From Bettongia penicillata ogilbyi (Eukaryota > Chordata > Mammalia > Diprotodontia > Potoroidae): a stretch of 64,000 nucleotides of DNA. The position numbers and the translations under genes are program-made. Location: NCBI GenBank assembly GCA_023548195.1, contig JAJHZJ010000311.1, positions 11,157,299-11,221,298 of the forward strand. Direction: 5' to 3'. Below are positions 1-12,117 of the stretch, one piece after another. A model generated the notes under the pieces. It did no database searches and had not been told where the DNA came from. It saw only the letters and a list, made by a program, of their open reading frames with translations. Position 1 is the stretch's first letter; each line of letters begins with the position of its first letter.

Positions 1-1304
1 GTGGAATTTGAACCTAAGTTCTCAAATTTGCAAATCTAGCCTTCTCACCAACTTTTAAAGAGTTAATTTGATGTTTTGGAGGCATTCAAAATTCATATGG
101 AGTCAATATTGTTAAACATAAGAGTGATTAGGCAATATGTTAAAGTTTTTGATATACTCCTCCCCCAAAATTCACAATTAAACTTACAATAAAATATGAA
201 GACTAATTTCATTGCATGACTTGTGAATTAGCTCTGAGAATATTTCCAATTTATATATTCCAATGTAATTTTGCCAATGTCAGCATTTTTGGAATCAAAT
301 TATAGACTCTTACATTTGAGGTGCACATTTAGATAAGGGGATCAACTTGAGATTCATGACTTTTTTTAACATTCTGATAACTATATTTCAATATAAATTT
401 TTATAATCCGATGTATTTTCTTTTATCAATTCAATAATATTATTCTGAGACAAGAAGGCAAAGAAGGGGGTCCATGACTCAAAAAAGGTTGTAACACTTG
501 ATTTAGGCATTCTATTTGTCATATATATGTTATATGTATATTATATACATATATTATATATTATGTATATGTTACATATGTTATGTATATATTTGTTATA
601 ACCATAGCAAATGCAATATTAACAATAAATTCAAAACGCTTTGGTTTTAAAATATGCCTAAGAATTTATCTGATTGATGATTATTTTCCCAGGAAATTGG
701 TAGTGCCATGATTATTAATAAAGAATTACCTAGATTTAAGGGTAAGGACTTTAAATCAAAAGGAGTATTAAAATGTGCAATGATCTTACCTTTCACTTAA
801 ATTTCAGAGTTACTTTTTAAAACTCTTTGCTTAGATTTTTAAAACTTAGGTTTATCTCTCTATATAGGAAAGCATATTGGTTTTCTATTCATTGTTTCAC
901 TCTCCAAGATGAGATCTGACATCAGTCAGAAGTTTACCATGAGGATCCGTGACTTCATGGATCTGCATTCCTGATTAACTGAGGAAAACTGCAAAATTGA
1001 AAGGCCTACACCATTCATTACCAATGGGTCAACCCTCTGGTGATGGGCTTCTCCAAAATCCTCTAGGCTAGTCTTCACAAAGCAAACAAAGATTACTACT
1101 GGGCTTATTCCTGAAAGGGTTTCTATTCTGTAAGCCTATAAAGTTTTCTATTACCCTGGCTAAGTCACAGTGAATTCTGTGACATGATTAAGCCATTAGA
1201 GAAGATTCAACATTCAGGGATTGTCAGTTAAAAATCAAAACAAAACAGGCAAGTTGCATTTATTGATTTACTCTAGGTACAAATTTGAATTATGACAATT
1301 TTTA
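1..1304. other. AT-rich unique sequence, no gene recognised
   Basis: No open frame of note, RNA gene or recognisable transposon is seen. The sequence is AT-rich and complex apart from a TATA/TATG tract near 520-600. Confidence 0.6.
520..600. repeat. TA/TATG-rich low-complexity tract
   Basis: Alternating purine-pyrimidine DNA built of tatatg, tatata and ttatgtat units. It is an imperfect microsatellite-like tract with no other feature. Confidence 0.75.
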
Positions 1305-1481
1305 CAGGGATGGGGAACCTGGGACCTCAGAGTCACATGTAACCCTCTACATCCTCGAGTGGGGCCCTTTGACTGAATCCAAACTTCACAGAGCAATCTC
1401 TTGGGATTTGTTCTGTAAAACTTAGACTCAATCAAAAGGCCACACCCAAGGACCTAGAAGGCCACAGGTTCTCCACCCCTG
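1305..1481. mobile_element. Palindromic hAT-type MITE, copy 1
   Basis: The element starts cagggatggggaacctg and ends ttctccacccctg, which are inverted terminal repeats of the CAGGGGTGGGGAAC type seen in hAT-Charlie-like non-autonomous elements. The interior is also self-complementary: 'gactgaatccaaacttcaca' near 1370 pairs with the stretch around 1409-1434, so the whole 177 bp can fold into a hairpin. A related copy lies at 25889-26086. An 8-bp target-site duplication is not evident here. The family name is unverified. Confidence 0.75.
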
Positions 1482-3411
1482 AATGAGGTTCCTCTCTATT
1501 GCATAATCCCATCTGGTGTCTAAAGGTAACATATCCTATGTGTTACTTTCCTTTTATTTTGTGCAATTGTTGTGTTGGGATGGGATTAATGGAAATTTTA
1601 AGGACTTTCTCAAACCATAAATCATTGTGGAGGTGATACTGAAGACACAAGACACAAGTAATTGTTAAGTATTTTTAAAGAAGACTATTTAAGTTTCATA
1701 CCAAGAACCTTGGATAAAATCAAGGGGTTTATACTTTCACATTTAAGTTTTTCAGGTTATAAAGAAAAACAAAAATCACTTAAGGATTTTTAAATTGAGA
1801 GATCTTATGTGTGTTATTACATAGAAGAAGCCAAATTTTATCTGCTACAGGAAAAACACACACATACACTTTGTAAGTGTATATAATAGCTAATCTTCGA
1901 CCACTAATAGATTTAACCTTGTAAGTTCATAGATATTTAAAAGTGTTATGGTTTGAAGGTCATCTTGTCTGTCTTACTGTAAAAGAAAGGCAAAGAAAGG
2001 AATAAAAATTAGAAAGAATTAATTCTTCAAAAAGTTTTTACAAATCAAAACCCTGCAGTTTCACACTGAGAACAAAAGGAGCATATTAAACACCAAAGTT
2101 TATCAAGACAAATTAGGTCCCAGTTTCAAATTTTCTTTAATCTTTTGCATCTGAACGTTTTTTTGCCTCATGCTGTTTTCCCTAGTTAAATGTTAAAATG
2201 AATTCTAGCCAATACCATTGACTTCCTCCCTTAAAAATATTGAGACACATAATAAAAAATTAATTACTTCCCCTAATTTCCGTGTGATTCTTTAAAAAGA
2301 TGTAAAATTCATTTAAAGTAAGTGGTGACTTTGTCTTTGAAGATCACGACAATTAACATGGATCAAAGCTTAGGTTCTGTAACGATGATAGCTTATTAGC
2401 ATAATGAAATTAACTTAGAGACAAGAATCTTTAATAGGTACAACAAAAACGCTTTAATAATACTTGAAGAAAATTATGTATTTGCTAGAAGTACAACAGT
2501 TTCAGACTTTCTATCCAATTAATAAGTTGTTAATTAACTCTTTTTCCAAACAATGTGCACTTTGAGTTAACATCTGCCCAATGGATAATATTTTCTATGG
2601 TCTTCTATATGTAGGATATAGAAGAGTTCTTCGAAGGATGCTTCATAAGACTTCTTTATTTATTTGTTTGTTTTTTTTTACTAGAGAAATGTCAGTTCAC
2701 ATACATAATAATGTGTATTTGATATTTTACTCAGTTACATAATCCAATACTTTGGAAAACAAATAGCAGTTAATTTTTTTAACATGATTGCATCATGTCA
2801 GCTAGTTCAGAGGGCAGGATCTCATGATTTTGAGGACAAATTTCTATTGGACTCTTGGGGTGGGAGAGATTTATTCAAGAATTGCCCTGCTACTAAATCT
2901 TAGGTTTCATTCCTTGGGCCGAGAATGAGATTCATTTTTGGAAAAACTCACATATCAACCTGCTGGGGAGAAAAGGGGGTCTGTGGAAGGGTGAACAAAG
3001 AACTGCATGGTTCCTGGTATCATGTCTTACTAGACAGATTGCCAATTTCCTTTGAACAATTTGACCCATTTATCATACAAATGATATTCTATCTTAAGAA
3101 GGAAGGCTTTTCAGTCCAACAAGGTAAGTTGGAAGCAATGATCTGTCTGCCTAAGGACCTCTTTTGTTTTATATCTGACTTGCTAGATTGACACAACTTA
3201 CTTGAACTTGTAATGTCTAAGTGGCAACTAATAACCAAGCAACTCTCTTATTTCAGGATTCTAGGAAATGGAGAACCCTTTCACCTCTATTCCATTGATT
3301 TTTTTACCAATTAACATAGAATGAGGTCAATTATTCATCAATGGTGGCTTCATGGCTCAATATATTAACCAATATTATACTAGTCATAGGATTTGCAGGG
3401 AAGAGACAATT
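1482..3411. other. Unique AT-rich sequence, no gene recognised
   Basis: Nothing assignable was found. An 88-codon open frame at 2925-3191 (+) has mixed, non-repetitive composition but no recognisable motif, and AT-rich DNA yields frames of that length by chance. Confidence 0.55.
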
Positions 3412-3577
3412 AGAGATTATTTAGTCTAACCTTGTCATTTCACAGATAATTAAGGTTGTAAGGAGTAGGGTGACTTATCTAAGGTCACATTAGTAGTAAA
3501 GCACAAAGCCAACATTAGAACCTAGGTCCTTTGACTCTAAGTCAAGGGCTGTTTTCACTATACCATTAAACCTCCTA
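3412..3577 (-). mobile_element. MIR-type SINE fragment (antisense)
   Basis: Contains the antisense MIR core: 'cacagataattaaggttgtaa', then 'gacttatctaaggtcaca' and 'acctaggtcctttgactcta', ending in a decayed tRNA-like head. The copy is old and diverged. Confidence 0.75.
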
Positions 3578-3875
3578 TCATCATTGCAAGTGGTCCACTT
3601 CCCTCACCAACTTCATTAGTCTCCACTACATACCCTGTCTGAAAACAAATCATAACATTAAACCTTCAAGTCTATCATTCCTTGACATAGAGGAAAGCAT
3701 GCTAGATTTAAAATCTGAGGAATCAGGTTAGAATCCCACCCCAACTGTTCACCAGCATCTCAGGACTAAGACAGGGAGCTGGTGATGGACCAGGGGGCAA
3801 TAGTTCAATTTAACAAACTTGTATGTTAAAAGCATACAACTTGGAAAGGCTTTCAGACGCTGCTGTAGGCCAGCC

Positions 3876-4414
3876 TAACTAGGTGGTGCAATGGATAGGG
3901 GGCTGAACCTGAAGTCAGGAAGATACTTCTGGTGTGAAGACAGCTGAATGCTTTTTCAGGACCACTCATTTATCTTTGGTATTCACCTATAGCCCAGTTC
4001 TCACCTGCGGCTCCAAGAAGCTGAAATATACACAGTGGCCACAATTTGGTAAAACTGTCTAGGCAAAGGGATAAACCTGGTTGAAGGTAACTGACAAGCT
4101 CCAAACTCCAGTAATGTCTATCTAAGTATTTGAAGACTTCCCCTGGCAAAATGGGTGGATTTTCTTTCATGTTTTGTTCCAATGGCCAAGTAGAACTTGA
4201 TCAGACATTTTGAAGACACTAAAGTTATCCACTGCATTCTGGGCCTTTGCCAGTCATCTTGACTTTTGTCTTACAACTAGACTTTCATGGTTCAAAAGAG
4301 GGAGCGAGGCTGATGATAACTTTATGCTGCTATGTCTCACATAAACCAGTTCATGTGCAAGTCAAGACATCACCCCATGAAGTCACTGGTCTTCTTTGGA
4401 AAAGGAAAGACAAT
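3876..4414 (+). mobile_element. MAR1-type SINE (tRNA-like head, RTE-like tail)
   Basis: A tRNA-SINE head (ctaggtggtgcaatggatag type, 3876-3927) joins a ~490-bp body beginning 'tctggtgtgaaga'. The same body occurs at 14612-15155 (+), 32795-33310 (-) and 48057-48595 (-). The 3' part 'gagcgaggctgatgataac' and 'aagacatcaccccatgaagt' corresponds to the RTE-like tail shared by these SINEs. The next SINE begins directly at its 3' end. MAR1 is my recall of the family name. Confidence 0.7.
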
Positions 4415-4540
4415 GGGGCAGCTAGGTGGCCCAGTGGGTGGAGCATCAGCCCTGGAGTAGGAAGACATGAATTCAAAACCATCCTCAAACATGTGTTACT
4501 TCCTAGGTGTGTGATCTTGGGCAAGTCACTTAATCCCAAT
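4415..4540 (+). mobile_element. Marsupial tRNA-derived SINE, 5' head and core
   Basis: The head gggcagctaggtggcccagt is near consensus. It is followed by a B-box-like 'gaattcaaaacc' and the core 'gtgtgatcttgggcaagtca'. It ends where an AAAG microsatellite begins, so the A-rich tail has probably been replaced by repeat expansion. It is less diverged than the MIRs of this window. Confidence 0.85.
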
Positions 4541-4742
<202 letters not shown>

Positions 4743-4859
4743 AAAATAATATGTAGATGATATAACCTTCAAAAGAAAAAAAAGAAAAATAGTGTCTGCT
4801 TGAGAAAATTTCAGATTGAAAGACATGAGCTACTATGGGAAAGAAAGAAGAAAAGTTTT

Positions 4860-5600
4860 GAAAAAAGCCTCTTACAGAAGACAGGGTTTGAACTGAGATT
4901 TTAATTTTGTGGTTTTTTTCTCTTTGGTGTTTTTTTTTTGACTCAGGTGAGTCCTGAGGGAAGGTAGAGATGACAAGCATCAGAAGGGAGAAGGGAGAAC
5001 ATTTGATGATGCACAGACAGTGGAAAGACATTGATATAGAAGATGGACAGTTTCACATGAGTAACAGAAAGTAGTCTGTTTTAACCTAACTGTAGTGTGT
5101 GGAAGGTTACATAATATGAAAGAGAGCTGGAGAAAAAGGAAGGGGATAAGTTATCAAGAGCTGTGAATGTCAAACAGAAAAGTTCATGGGGAGCCCACTG
5201 GGGGTGGAGTAGGAAGGAGAGAGGAGAAAGATGAAAAACCAGGTTCGATCTGAACCTTAGGAAATTCAATAATCACTTTGGCAGCTATGGAGATGATAGA
5301 TTTGAATGAAGAGAAAGACAAGACATAGAGAACATTTAGGAGATCATTGAAATGGTCTATGTGAAAGGTGATGGGGACATGAAGTCTCATGGTGTCTGTG
5401 TGAGAGAAGAGAAGAGATTATTTATGCTATAAAGACAGAAATGAGAAGATTTGGGAACTGGCTAGATTGGAACAGTAATAGAGAGTGAGGAGTCAAAGGT
5501 GACTTTGAGATGCATTGTCTGGGTGGTCACTGAAAGATGGCTGAACCTTGAGAGGAAGTTTGAAAAGGGGGTGTGGGGACACCGAGGAGAAAAATAATGA
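4860..5600 (-). mobile_element. LINE-2 3' region, antisense
   Basis: Reads as the complement of the LINE-2 ORF2 3' part: 'cttacagaagacagggtttg', then 'aatcactttggcagctatgg', 'ggtctatgtgaaaggtgatg' and 'gtgaggagtcaaaggtgac' follow in the order expected for an antisense copy. Frames are broken throughout and no coding potential remains. Confidence 0.75.
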
Positions 5601-5609
5601 GTCCTTTCA

Positions 5610-5822
5610 GTAATAACCTTCCCCTCGCAACCTCATGAAATGTTAATCTGTCTCCTCTTTACTTCACTTTTACTATGCATTGTTATGTTTTATAATTCTC
5701 TGTGTTAATGTATTATTCTCCTACCTGAACATTTAAAAAGGGGCCTATGTTTGCTACATTTTACCTGTTGAAGCAGAGCCTCAAATATTGGTGTTTAATA
5801 AATGTTTGCTGAATGAATAAAG
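5610..5822 (+). mobile_element. LINE-2-like 3' end
   Basis: Ends 'gtgtttaataaatgtttgct' plus gaatgaat, the usual LINE-2 terminus. The upstream part is weakly similar. It faces the antisense LINE-2 next to it. Confidence 0.5.
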
Positions 5823-5989
5823 TTGTAGAATTCCCTAGATCATTATTTTAAAATAAAAAAAATAAATTAAAGAACTGCTGAATTATCTAAAATATTAAAT
5901 TGTACACATTTTCATTTTAATGTTGGGTACATCTAATTATATGCCAAATTACTTGAAAATTAGCTAGCTAAATATAGAAATATGGTTTA

Positions 5990-6155
5990 CATGACTTCAC
6001 ATGTATAATCAATATCAAATTGCTTGCTTTCTTAAGGGGCGGGGGAGGGACAGAAGGGAGGGAGAGAATTTAGAACTCAAAAGTTTTAAAAAGAATGTTC
6101 ATTTTTAAAAATGTAATTGGGAAATAATGAAACAAAAATATAGTAAATAAAGAAA
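5990..6155 (+). mobile_element. HAL1/L1-type 3' UTR fragment
   Basis: Matches the end of the 54-57 kb HAL1 copy: 'attgcttgctttcttaagg', a G-rich tract (ggggcgggggagggac), 'agagaatttagaactcaaaa' and 'gtaattgggaaataatgaaa'. Only the last ~160 bp are kept. The G-rich part has four G-runs (6036-6058) with short loops. Confidence 0.75.
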
Positions 6156-6639
6156 ATTAGCTAGCTAGTTGTATTTATATCAATTAATTTGCCTGGTAAA
6201 TCAAACATTGAGGTTAACAAAGTATTATGTATGCATTTTCTAGCTAAGCAGCTGGTTATAGTCATATCAATACAGATAGAGCTATATCTTCTAGATAGCT
6301 AGAAAACTGGTTATAGAAAAAAACTTTTCATCTACTGCTCTGCCTGGTTTCAACTCCCCAGGACATGCTCCTCCAGGATAATCTCATCAGAGCTAATCTC
6401 ACCATAGTGCTGCTGACTCAAGATTTAATACCACCTCCCTCAGCCTCTTCTCCCCTCTTACTGGAAGTCTAGAGGGCAGGAGTACAAAACTCCTCCCAAT
6501 GCTTTCCTTTTTAGAGGGTGGAAACTGGACTTTCCTACTCGTTCTTCTTTACATTTACTGGTCTGCCTGGTTTCAACACCTTGGAAAAAATTGCTGCTAT
6601 ACCACTTAACCCAGTGTTCCATTCCCTCTCTACCGCACA

Positions 6640-6796
6640 TCTCATGCTTTGTTTTTACCTCCTTTTTTACGGAGTTTCACTCCATTAGATAGTAAACTAC
6701 TTGAAGACAGGGAGAACTTTCCTTTGTCTTAATTGTATTTTCAGTGCACAATATCTGGCACACAGTAGGCACTTGATAAAAGTTGGTTGAATAGGA
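6640..6796 (+). mobile_element. LINE-2 3' end
   Basis: 'ttagatagtaaactacttga', then 'agacagggagaactttcctt' and 'ctggcacacagtaggcactt' followed by gataaaagttggttga, the classic LINE-2 3' terminus. The sequence before 6640 is uncertain and contains a 16-bp direct repeat (see findings). Confidence 0.85.
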
Positions 6797-6860
6797 AAGG
6801 AAGGGAAGAAAGAAGGAAGGGAAGGAGGGAGTAAGGGAGAAAGAAAGAAGGAAAAAATAA
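6797..6860. repeat. Imperfect GGAA/GAAA purine tract
   Basis: Aggaaagg, gaagg and gagg units directly follow a LINE-2 terminus, which probably supplied the seed. Confidence 0.8.
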
Positions 6861-8758
6861 ACGTTATTAACTAGAACGTTTGATTAAACAGATGAGTCTG
6901 TTCTTTAGACTTATTGAATAAGCACATTTACCTACCATACATAAATTATAAAAATGAAGACAACTTAATACAGTAATTCTGTACAATCTTCACTAATTTT
7001 ACGGGGAATTCCTCCTTAAGAAATTAATTTTTTAAATATGTTCAATGGTACTTAAGCTATTTCTCAAGGATCTTCTCTAAATAGAAAGAATGTAGGTTCA
7101 TGGGATTCATTGAGTATTCTGTTTGTAAGAAACTGATCCTTTTAAAACTAGTGTGATGCTCACAGCTTTCTGTGGTTTGGCTCAGTTGTGTCCTGGATTT
7201 GAATTTCCCCTGACGACCCTGTTCTTTTAATGTTCCTGTTGCCTCTTTTCAGAACAAATTATGTTTCACACTTAATTTGCATGTTTTTTTCTCATCACAA
7301 GCAGAAATTTTCCCTTTCTCAGACATCATCACTGGGCAAGAAAAAGGAATTGTCTTTTTCATTTTGTTTTTCCTCTCAAATTCAAGTACAAAATGAAATG
7401 GCCACAAATAATTCTTAAAGATCTGAATTAAATCCAATCTTTAAGAGAAAATTTTATGGGAATGCCCTCACAAAGGAGTGAGGAACTGGATGGGAAATAG
7501 CAATAACCCTTCTTCCCTCTCACTCCCCACATTTACTTATTATGTCATAGGGTGTAATCATTAAAGCTATATAACAATATACTCTTATATTCTTACTAAA
7601 TCTCACAACTTAATTAATTAAGGTCAACATCTCTTAGCAGCTGGCTGCACAACAGGATATTTCAAGGATTGGTGCTTATGACACATTAGGAAAAATCCTT
7701 TTTCTGAATTAATATTATTTTAAGTCCTGATTCCAGAATGTCTAAAAGAACTAAATAATAGTTTTCAAAAGAGAACATTTTTTTCATTTACCTAATTGAC
7801 ACTGTTTACCGCAATCTAAAATAAAGCAGTGTTACCTTTATACTCCAACTTCTGACTCAGATACACTCTCAGGAAAGTAGTGCAGCTCCAAAGGAACAAT
7901 AAGGGACTCAGCTTTCACTGAGGCAATATTGATTCATTACATCCAATTTCATTTAAGTGGATTTCTTTCTCAGAGAGTCTCAAACACCTCCTGAAGTGCT
8001 TGGCTAAAGGGATATAGAACATGTCTTAAAAGGAGAGAATATATAGTATACAAGACTACTCTAGATTTCCCTAAAGAAGAAGCTTTCCAGAACAGCAACA
8101 GATAGATTCCGAAAGTTTAAAAATATCTTCAGTATTATCAAGATAAATGAAAAACCATCACCACTGTCTCCTTCCCACATCATCACTCATCCTTTAACAA
8201 TGGCAGAATTGTTGAGTTAGCCTGATTATCAAATGCTCTAACCCCATGACTCTTCATTTACCCCTTCAACTTATTTTGTGTGATTTCAGAAGGCTTTATG
8301 TGAAAGTATCTGGCCCTTCCCAATGACAGCACCCTACTTCTTTCTTGGCCTTGTGTTTCTACTGCCCTGCTTTCCTTGTACTAAAAGCATTCCATGGATA
8401 TGGATCATCCTCCCTCATTCCACTTCTCTAAATGTGTCTATGTGTGTATGTATGTTTTCCCAATTATCCCTTTGAATCTCAAGCTGGAACATGGAGGTGC
8501 TACTGCCTTTAAGCAAAAGCTACATGGCAAAATGTTTTGTAATACAGTGAATTCAGCTGTAAGTTGAATGAATGGCTTTTGGGGACTCTAATAACTCAGA
8601 AATACTAAATAGTAGCTTTCTCTTTTACCCAGGAACCCTGAGGGTCTTCCCCTCCCAGCTTAATTTTTTGTTGTTTGTTAAAAGGGGCCATCCCTTGAGT
8701 AGCTCCTTAAAGAGGCCTATTCATTGAATTCAAATTCATATCTCACTCAAAGAGAGAA
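6861..8758. other. Unique sequence, no gene recognised
   Basis: AT-rich complex sequence with no retroelement I can name. The 62-codon frames near 7230-7437 occupy both strands and look like chance. Confidence 0.5.
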
Positions 8759-8759
8759 T

Positions 8760-8992
8760 GTGTTAAGACCTTGGCTTAAAAGGGCCCAGGTCTCACATTT
8801 CATCCTGAGTCACCTCCAGTCAACCTGATGAATATCAGGCCACTGGACCCAGATGGCTCTGGGGAAGAAAGTGAGTCTGGTGACTTTGTCCAGCCCTCCC
8901 TCACTCAAATCAAGGTCAACTGCAAGTCAAGTCATCACCTTGATATCATGGTACTCTTAGATAATGAAGGGCAAACACAAAAACAACCCAGA
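8760..8992 (+). mobile_element. RTE-tailed SINE (MAR1-related) 3' part
   Basis: Contains 'atgaatatcaggccactgga', 'gatggctctggggaagaaag' and 'cagccctccctcactcaaat'. The end resembles the tail shared with the RTE fragments (tgatatcatggtactc, then aatgaagggcaaacac). Its body differs from the four ~500-bp MAR1 copies here, so it may be another subfamily. Confidence 0.65.
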
Positions 8993-9117
8993 GATTTGGT
9001 GATTCAGTAAATTTATCTATTATCATGAATACCACATGACTGGCTGCACTGCATGAATGCCTGGCTACAGCTGTCTTTCCTGAGAGGGCTGAATAAAATC
9101 CTTACAATGAAGAGTTT

Positions 9118-9245
9118 TTATTTTGTTTTCTTCTCTTTTTCTTTTCTTCATTTCTTCTTTCCTTCCTTCTTCCTCCCTTTCTCCTTTTCTCTCTTTCTCT
9201 CTTTTTTTATATCTTCCTTCCTACCTTCATTTCTTTCTTTCTTTT
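9118..9245. repeat. Pyrimidine-rich (TTCC/TTTC) tract
   Basis: Imperfect cttccttc and tttctttc units. The phenylalanine- and serine-rich open frame here is translation of low-complexity DNA. The following 9250-9292 (aataaatgctagctgattgg) may be a LINE-2 tail. Confidence 0.85.
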
Positions 9246-9292
9246 CACTGACCTTGAAACAATAAATGCTAGCTGATTGGTTGGTTGGTTGA

Positions 9293-9768
9293 ACAACATC
9301 TCACAAAATGATCAGTTTATTATGTGTATTTCATGGTCCTCTTGTTTCATCTGCTTATATGATGTATTTCCCTCCTATTGAAGGCCAGTTATATTAGTAT
9401 ATGACTTTTTCTTCCTATGGAATTTCCCTATTTCTTCTCTTGCATTGTGACTAAAAGAAGCAAAGACATCTTTGATATCTTAAATCTCTTTTGGCTCCCT
9501 TCTTCCTGGATGACAACTGGACTTATAAGTCTTTCCACTTATGAATTGTCCCTTACCACAATAATGCAAGTGAGGATCTTCATGAACACAGAGAGAACAT
9601 GGTTGTTTATGACCATTTGGCTTCATCCTCATCCAAGTTCTCATCTCAGTCTTATCAGTTCGGGAATGCTTGCTCTTAGAAACCTGATGTATATTCACAG
9701 CATGGTATGACAGACATAAAAGACAATGTGATCTTAGGATAAATCAACAAAAGCATAGTTCCCTGAAA
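9293..9768. other. Unique sequence, no gene recognised
   Basis: A 97-codon plus-strand frame (9417-9710) and a 72-codon minus-strand frame overlap here. Neither shows a motif or compositional bias that supports coding. Confidence 0.5.
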
Positions 9769-9769
9769 G

Positions 9770-10370
9770 AGAAATGATATTAGACTCGTTGTACTCAGCC
9801 CTGGAGAGAGCATGCCTAGAGGATTGCGTTAAATTCTAGATACCGTCTTTAAGACAGTTCTATCCCCCCAAAACTGATCCAAAACTCAGCACATGGGAGG
9901 TGTCTAATCAATGTTTGTTGATTAAATGATTTTATAAGTTGGATATTCCTAGATTGGAAAATTAGGATGATTAAGATAGTTTTAAACATTCATAAGTGTT
10001 AGGTAAGGGAAAGAGAAATGGAAAGACTGTTGTGGGATGGGGGAGATGTGATAGTTATCTTCAAGTATTTGAAAGATAAAATTTGTTTGGCTCGATCTCA
10101 AAGGACAAAACTAGGAGCAATAAATAGAGGTGGTAGAGAAATAGATTTTATTCAAAATATAGAAAATAATCTTAACAATGAGAAATTTCCAAAAGTGGAA
10201 GAAGCTGTCTTGTGTATCTAGATAGTAAATTCACAATCACTGGAAGTGACCTGGAGGTTGAATGAGTGTTGGGAATATTGTAGTTGTCCAAGTATGGGTT
10301 GGAATAGGTGACCCATAAGGGCCAAGTTAACTCTGAAATTGTATAACTGTAGGTTTTAAGCCAGTTAAAG
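9770..10370 (+). mobile_element. CR1/L3-type LINE 3' fragment
   Basis: Has 'cagccctggagagagcatgc', 'gaggattgcgttaaattcta', 'gatagttatcttcaagtatt', 'aactaggagcaataaataga' and 'aagtatgggttggaatagg' in the order of a CR1/L3 3' end. At 9890-9935 a LINE-2-like tail (gtgtctaatcaatgtttgtt) interrupts it, an old nested insertion. Confidence 0.8.
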
Positions 10371-10557
10371 TTGCATTCAACTCAGAAAACTGCAGGATGA
10401 AACCTGAACCATTTTAAAATGTAATGGGGAAATGTTTAAGAAAATATAAGAAATATAGTACAACATAGATAATGTTAATTTCTGGTTTTCTAAGTAAATA
10501 TGTGACCTTGATGTTACACTACCCTTGACCTAGTTACCTAGAATATAACCTCAACCA

Positions 10558-10812
10558 AGAGGTAATATTGCATAATGAGTAAGTGCTGGATCTGAGATAA
10601 GGAAGATCTGGGATCAAGTTCTTCCTTATAGATTCACTAAGGTGTGTGACCTTTGGAAAATCACACTCTCTCTAAGCCTCAGCTGTTTACTTGTAAAATG
10701 GGACTAATGACACTTTTACCACTTCCTTCACTGTATTACTGGGAGAGTTAGATGAGATAGTATATTAAAAAACACTTTCAAACCTTCAAGTGCTATTATC
10801 ACTGATACATCC
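10558..10812 (+). mobile_element. MIR-type SINE, nearly full length
   Basis: A decayed tRNA head, a B-box-like 'gggatcaagttc', the core 'gtgtgacctttggaaaatca', 'tctaagcctcagctgtttac', then 'aaatgggactaatgacac' and the 3' part 'agatgagatagtatatt'. Confidence 0.85.
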
Positions 10813-11139
10813 ATTGTACCTGGAGTTTTCTGCTGTTGAGCATTTGCTTCCTGGTTTACAGTAATCTCTCTTCTTTGGTCACCTGGTTACGGGGGTTGTG
10901 CCAGAAGCACTGGTCAAGGGTTATCTGGACTGAGATTTCTGAGTATTCCTTCCAACTACTACATAGCTTGAAACAACTTTTCCAAAGCTGTAGAGGAATT
11001 CATATGTCAGTATTATTATTGTAAAGAAAGATAGGATTGTTCAGGAGTGTCCAATTTGGCAAATCTGGTTATAAGAATATAGGATCATAGGCTTACAGGT
11101 AGAAAGGATTTTAGATTCCTTGAAGTTAAAAATCTACCT

Positions 11140-11340
11140 ATTTTGTTACATGATACAATAGACAGAGACCTGGTTTTGAATCCATACTCAAAACTTGTTT
11201 CTGATTCTACATATCTATGTTCTTGGACAACTAACTTAACCTCCTGGGCATCAAATCTGTTAAAAGAAAACAAACATATTGGACTGGTTGACTTGTGTGG
11301 TCCCTTCAGCTCTAGATCTGTGGTGCTATGATCTTGTCAT
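11140..11340 (+). mobile_element. MIR-type SINE
   Basis: 'acctggttttgaatccatac' is the B-box region, 'acttaacctcctgggcatc' the core, and 'gtggtcccttcagctctaga' the 3' end. The preceding 11068-11130 (aggatcataggcttacaggt) resembles another common SINE/LINE end. Confidence 0.75.
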
Positions 11341-11384
11341 CACATCGTAGAACTTCTGGATTTCTTCAGAAGTGTCTCAGGACA

Positions 11385-11655
11385 CGGCAGCAATAACAAC
11401 ACTTGCATGTTGCTTACTACCTGCCAGGCATGCACTGTGGTAGGTTATTTATAATTGTTATCTTATTTGTTCCCCAAAACAATCCTGGGAGCTGGGTACT
11501 AATATATTATCCCTACATTACAGCTGAAGTAACTGAGGCAAACAGCAGTTTGCTCAAAATACAGAGTTCGTGAGTGTCTGAGATGAGATTTGAACTCAGA
11601 TCTTCCTGATCCTTGGCTCCGACTCTTGAATTGTACTCCTTTAAACTACAACTAT
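11385..11655 (-). mobile_element. MIR-type SINE (antisense)
   Basis: 'ttacagctgaagtaactgag' + gcaaac, 'gagatttgaactcagatctt' and 'cctgccaggcatgcactgtg' in antisense MIR order. Confidence 0.8.
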
Positions 11656-12117
11656 TCCACCGCTAGACTACTTCATCAAGTAGCTGACTTACTTCCTGCC
11701 ATATTGTTAGTTTTATACATAGACCCAAATGTATGATTAGTACTTTCAGGCTATAAGATATGTACTATGCAGCATTATCTGCCTTCACCCAGTGGTCCAA
11801 AGTATAAAAATACACTCAAAATGATTGAGGATTTATTCATAACTAGTCTATACATATAAATGATTGTTACTTGCAATTTCTTTGATTACATTAATTGGGA
11901 TAGTAACTGGCTTGACATCTAAGTAAAGGCAATTAAAGAGGATGATGACAGAAATATCTTAGAAAACATGCTTCAGGAACAACAAGAAAAAGAAAAAAGC
12001 TAAATGTTTACAGCCTACTTAGAAACTTTACACATATATTTATGCTCTTTTTACCTAAGGGAGGAAAAAGTTACTAGATGTGATAAGGATCCCAAAGTGA
12101 TAAAATTATTAACAGTT
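11656..12117. other. Unique sequence, no gene recognised
   Basis: Complex AT-rich DNA with nothing assignable. Confidence 0.5.

Noticed and set aside
2925..3191. 88-codon plus-strand frame in unique sequence
   Set aside because: No recognisable motif, Kozak context or conservation evidence. The length is compatible with chance in AT-rich DNA.
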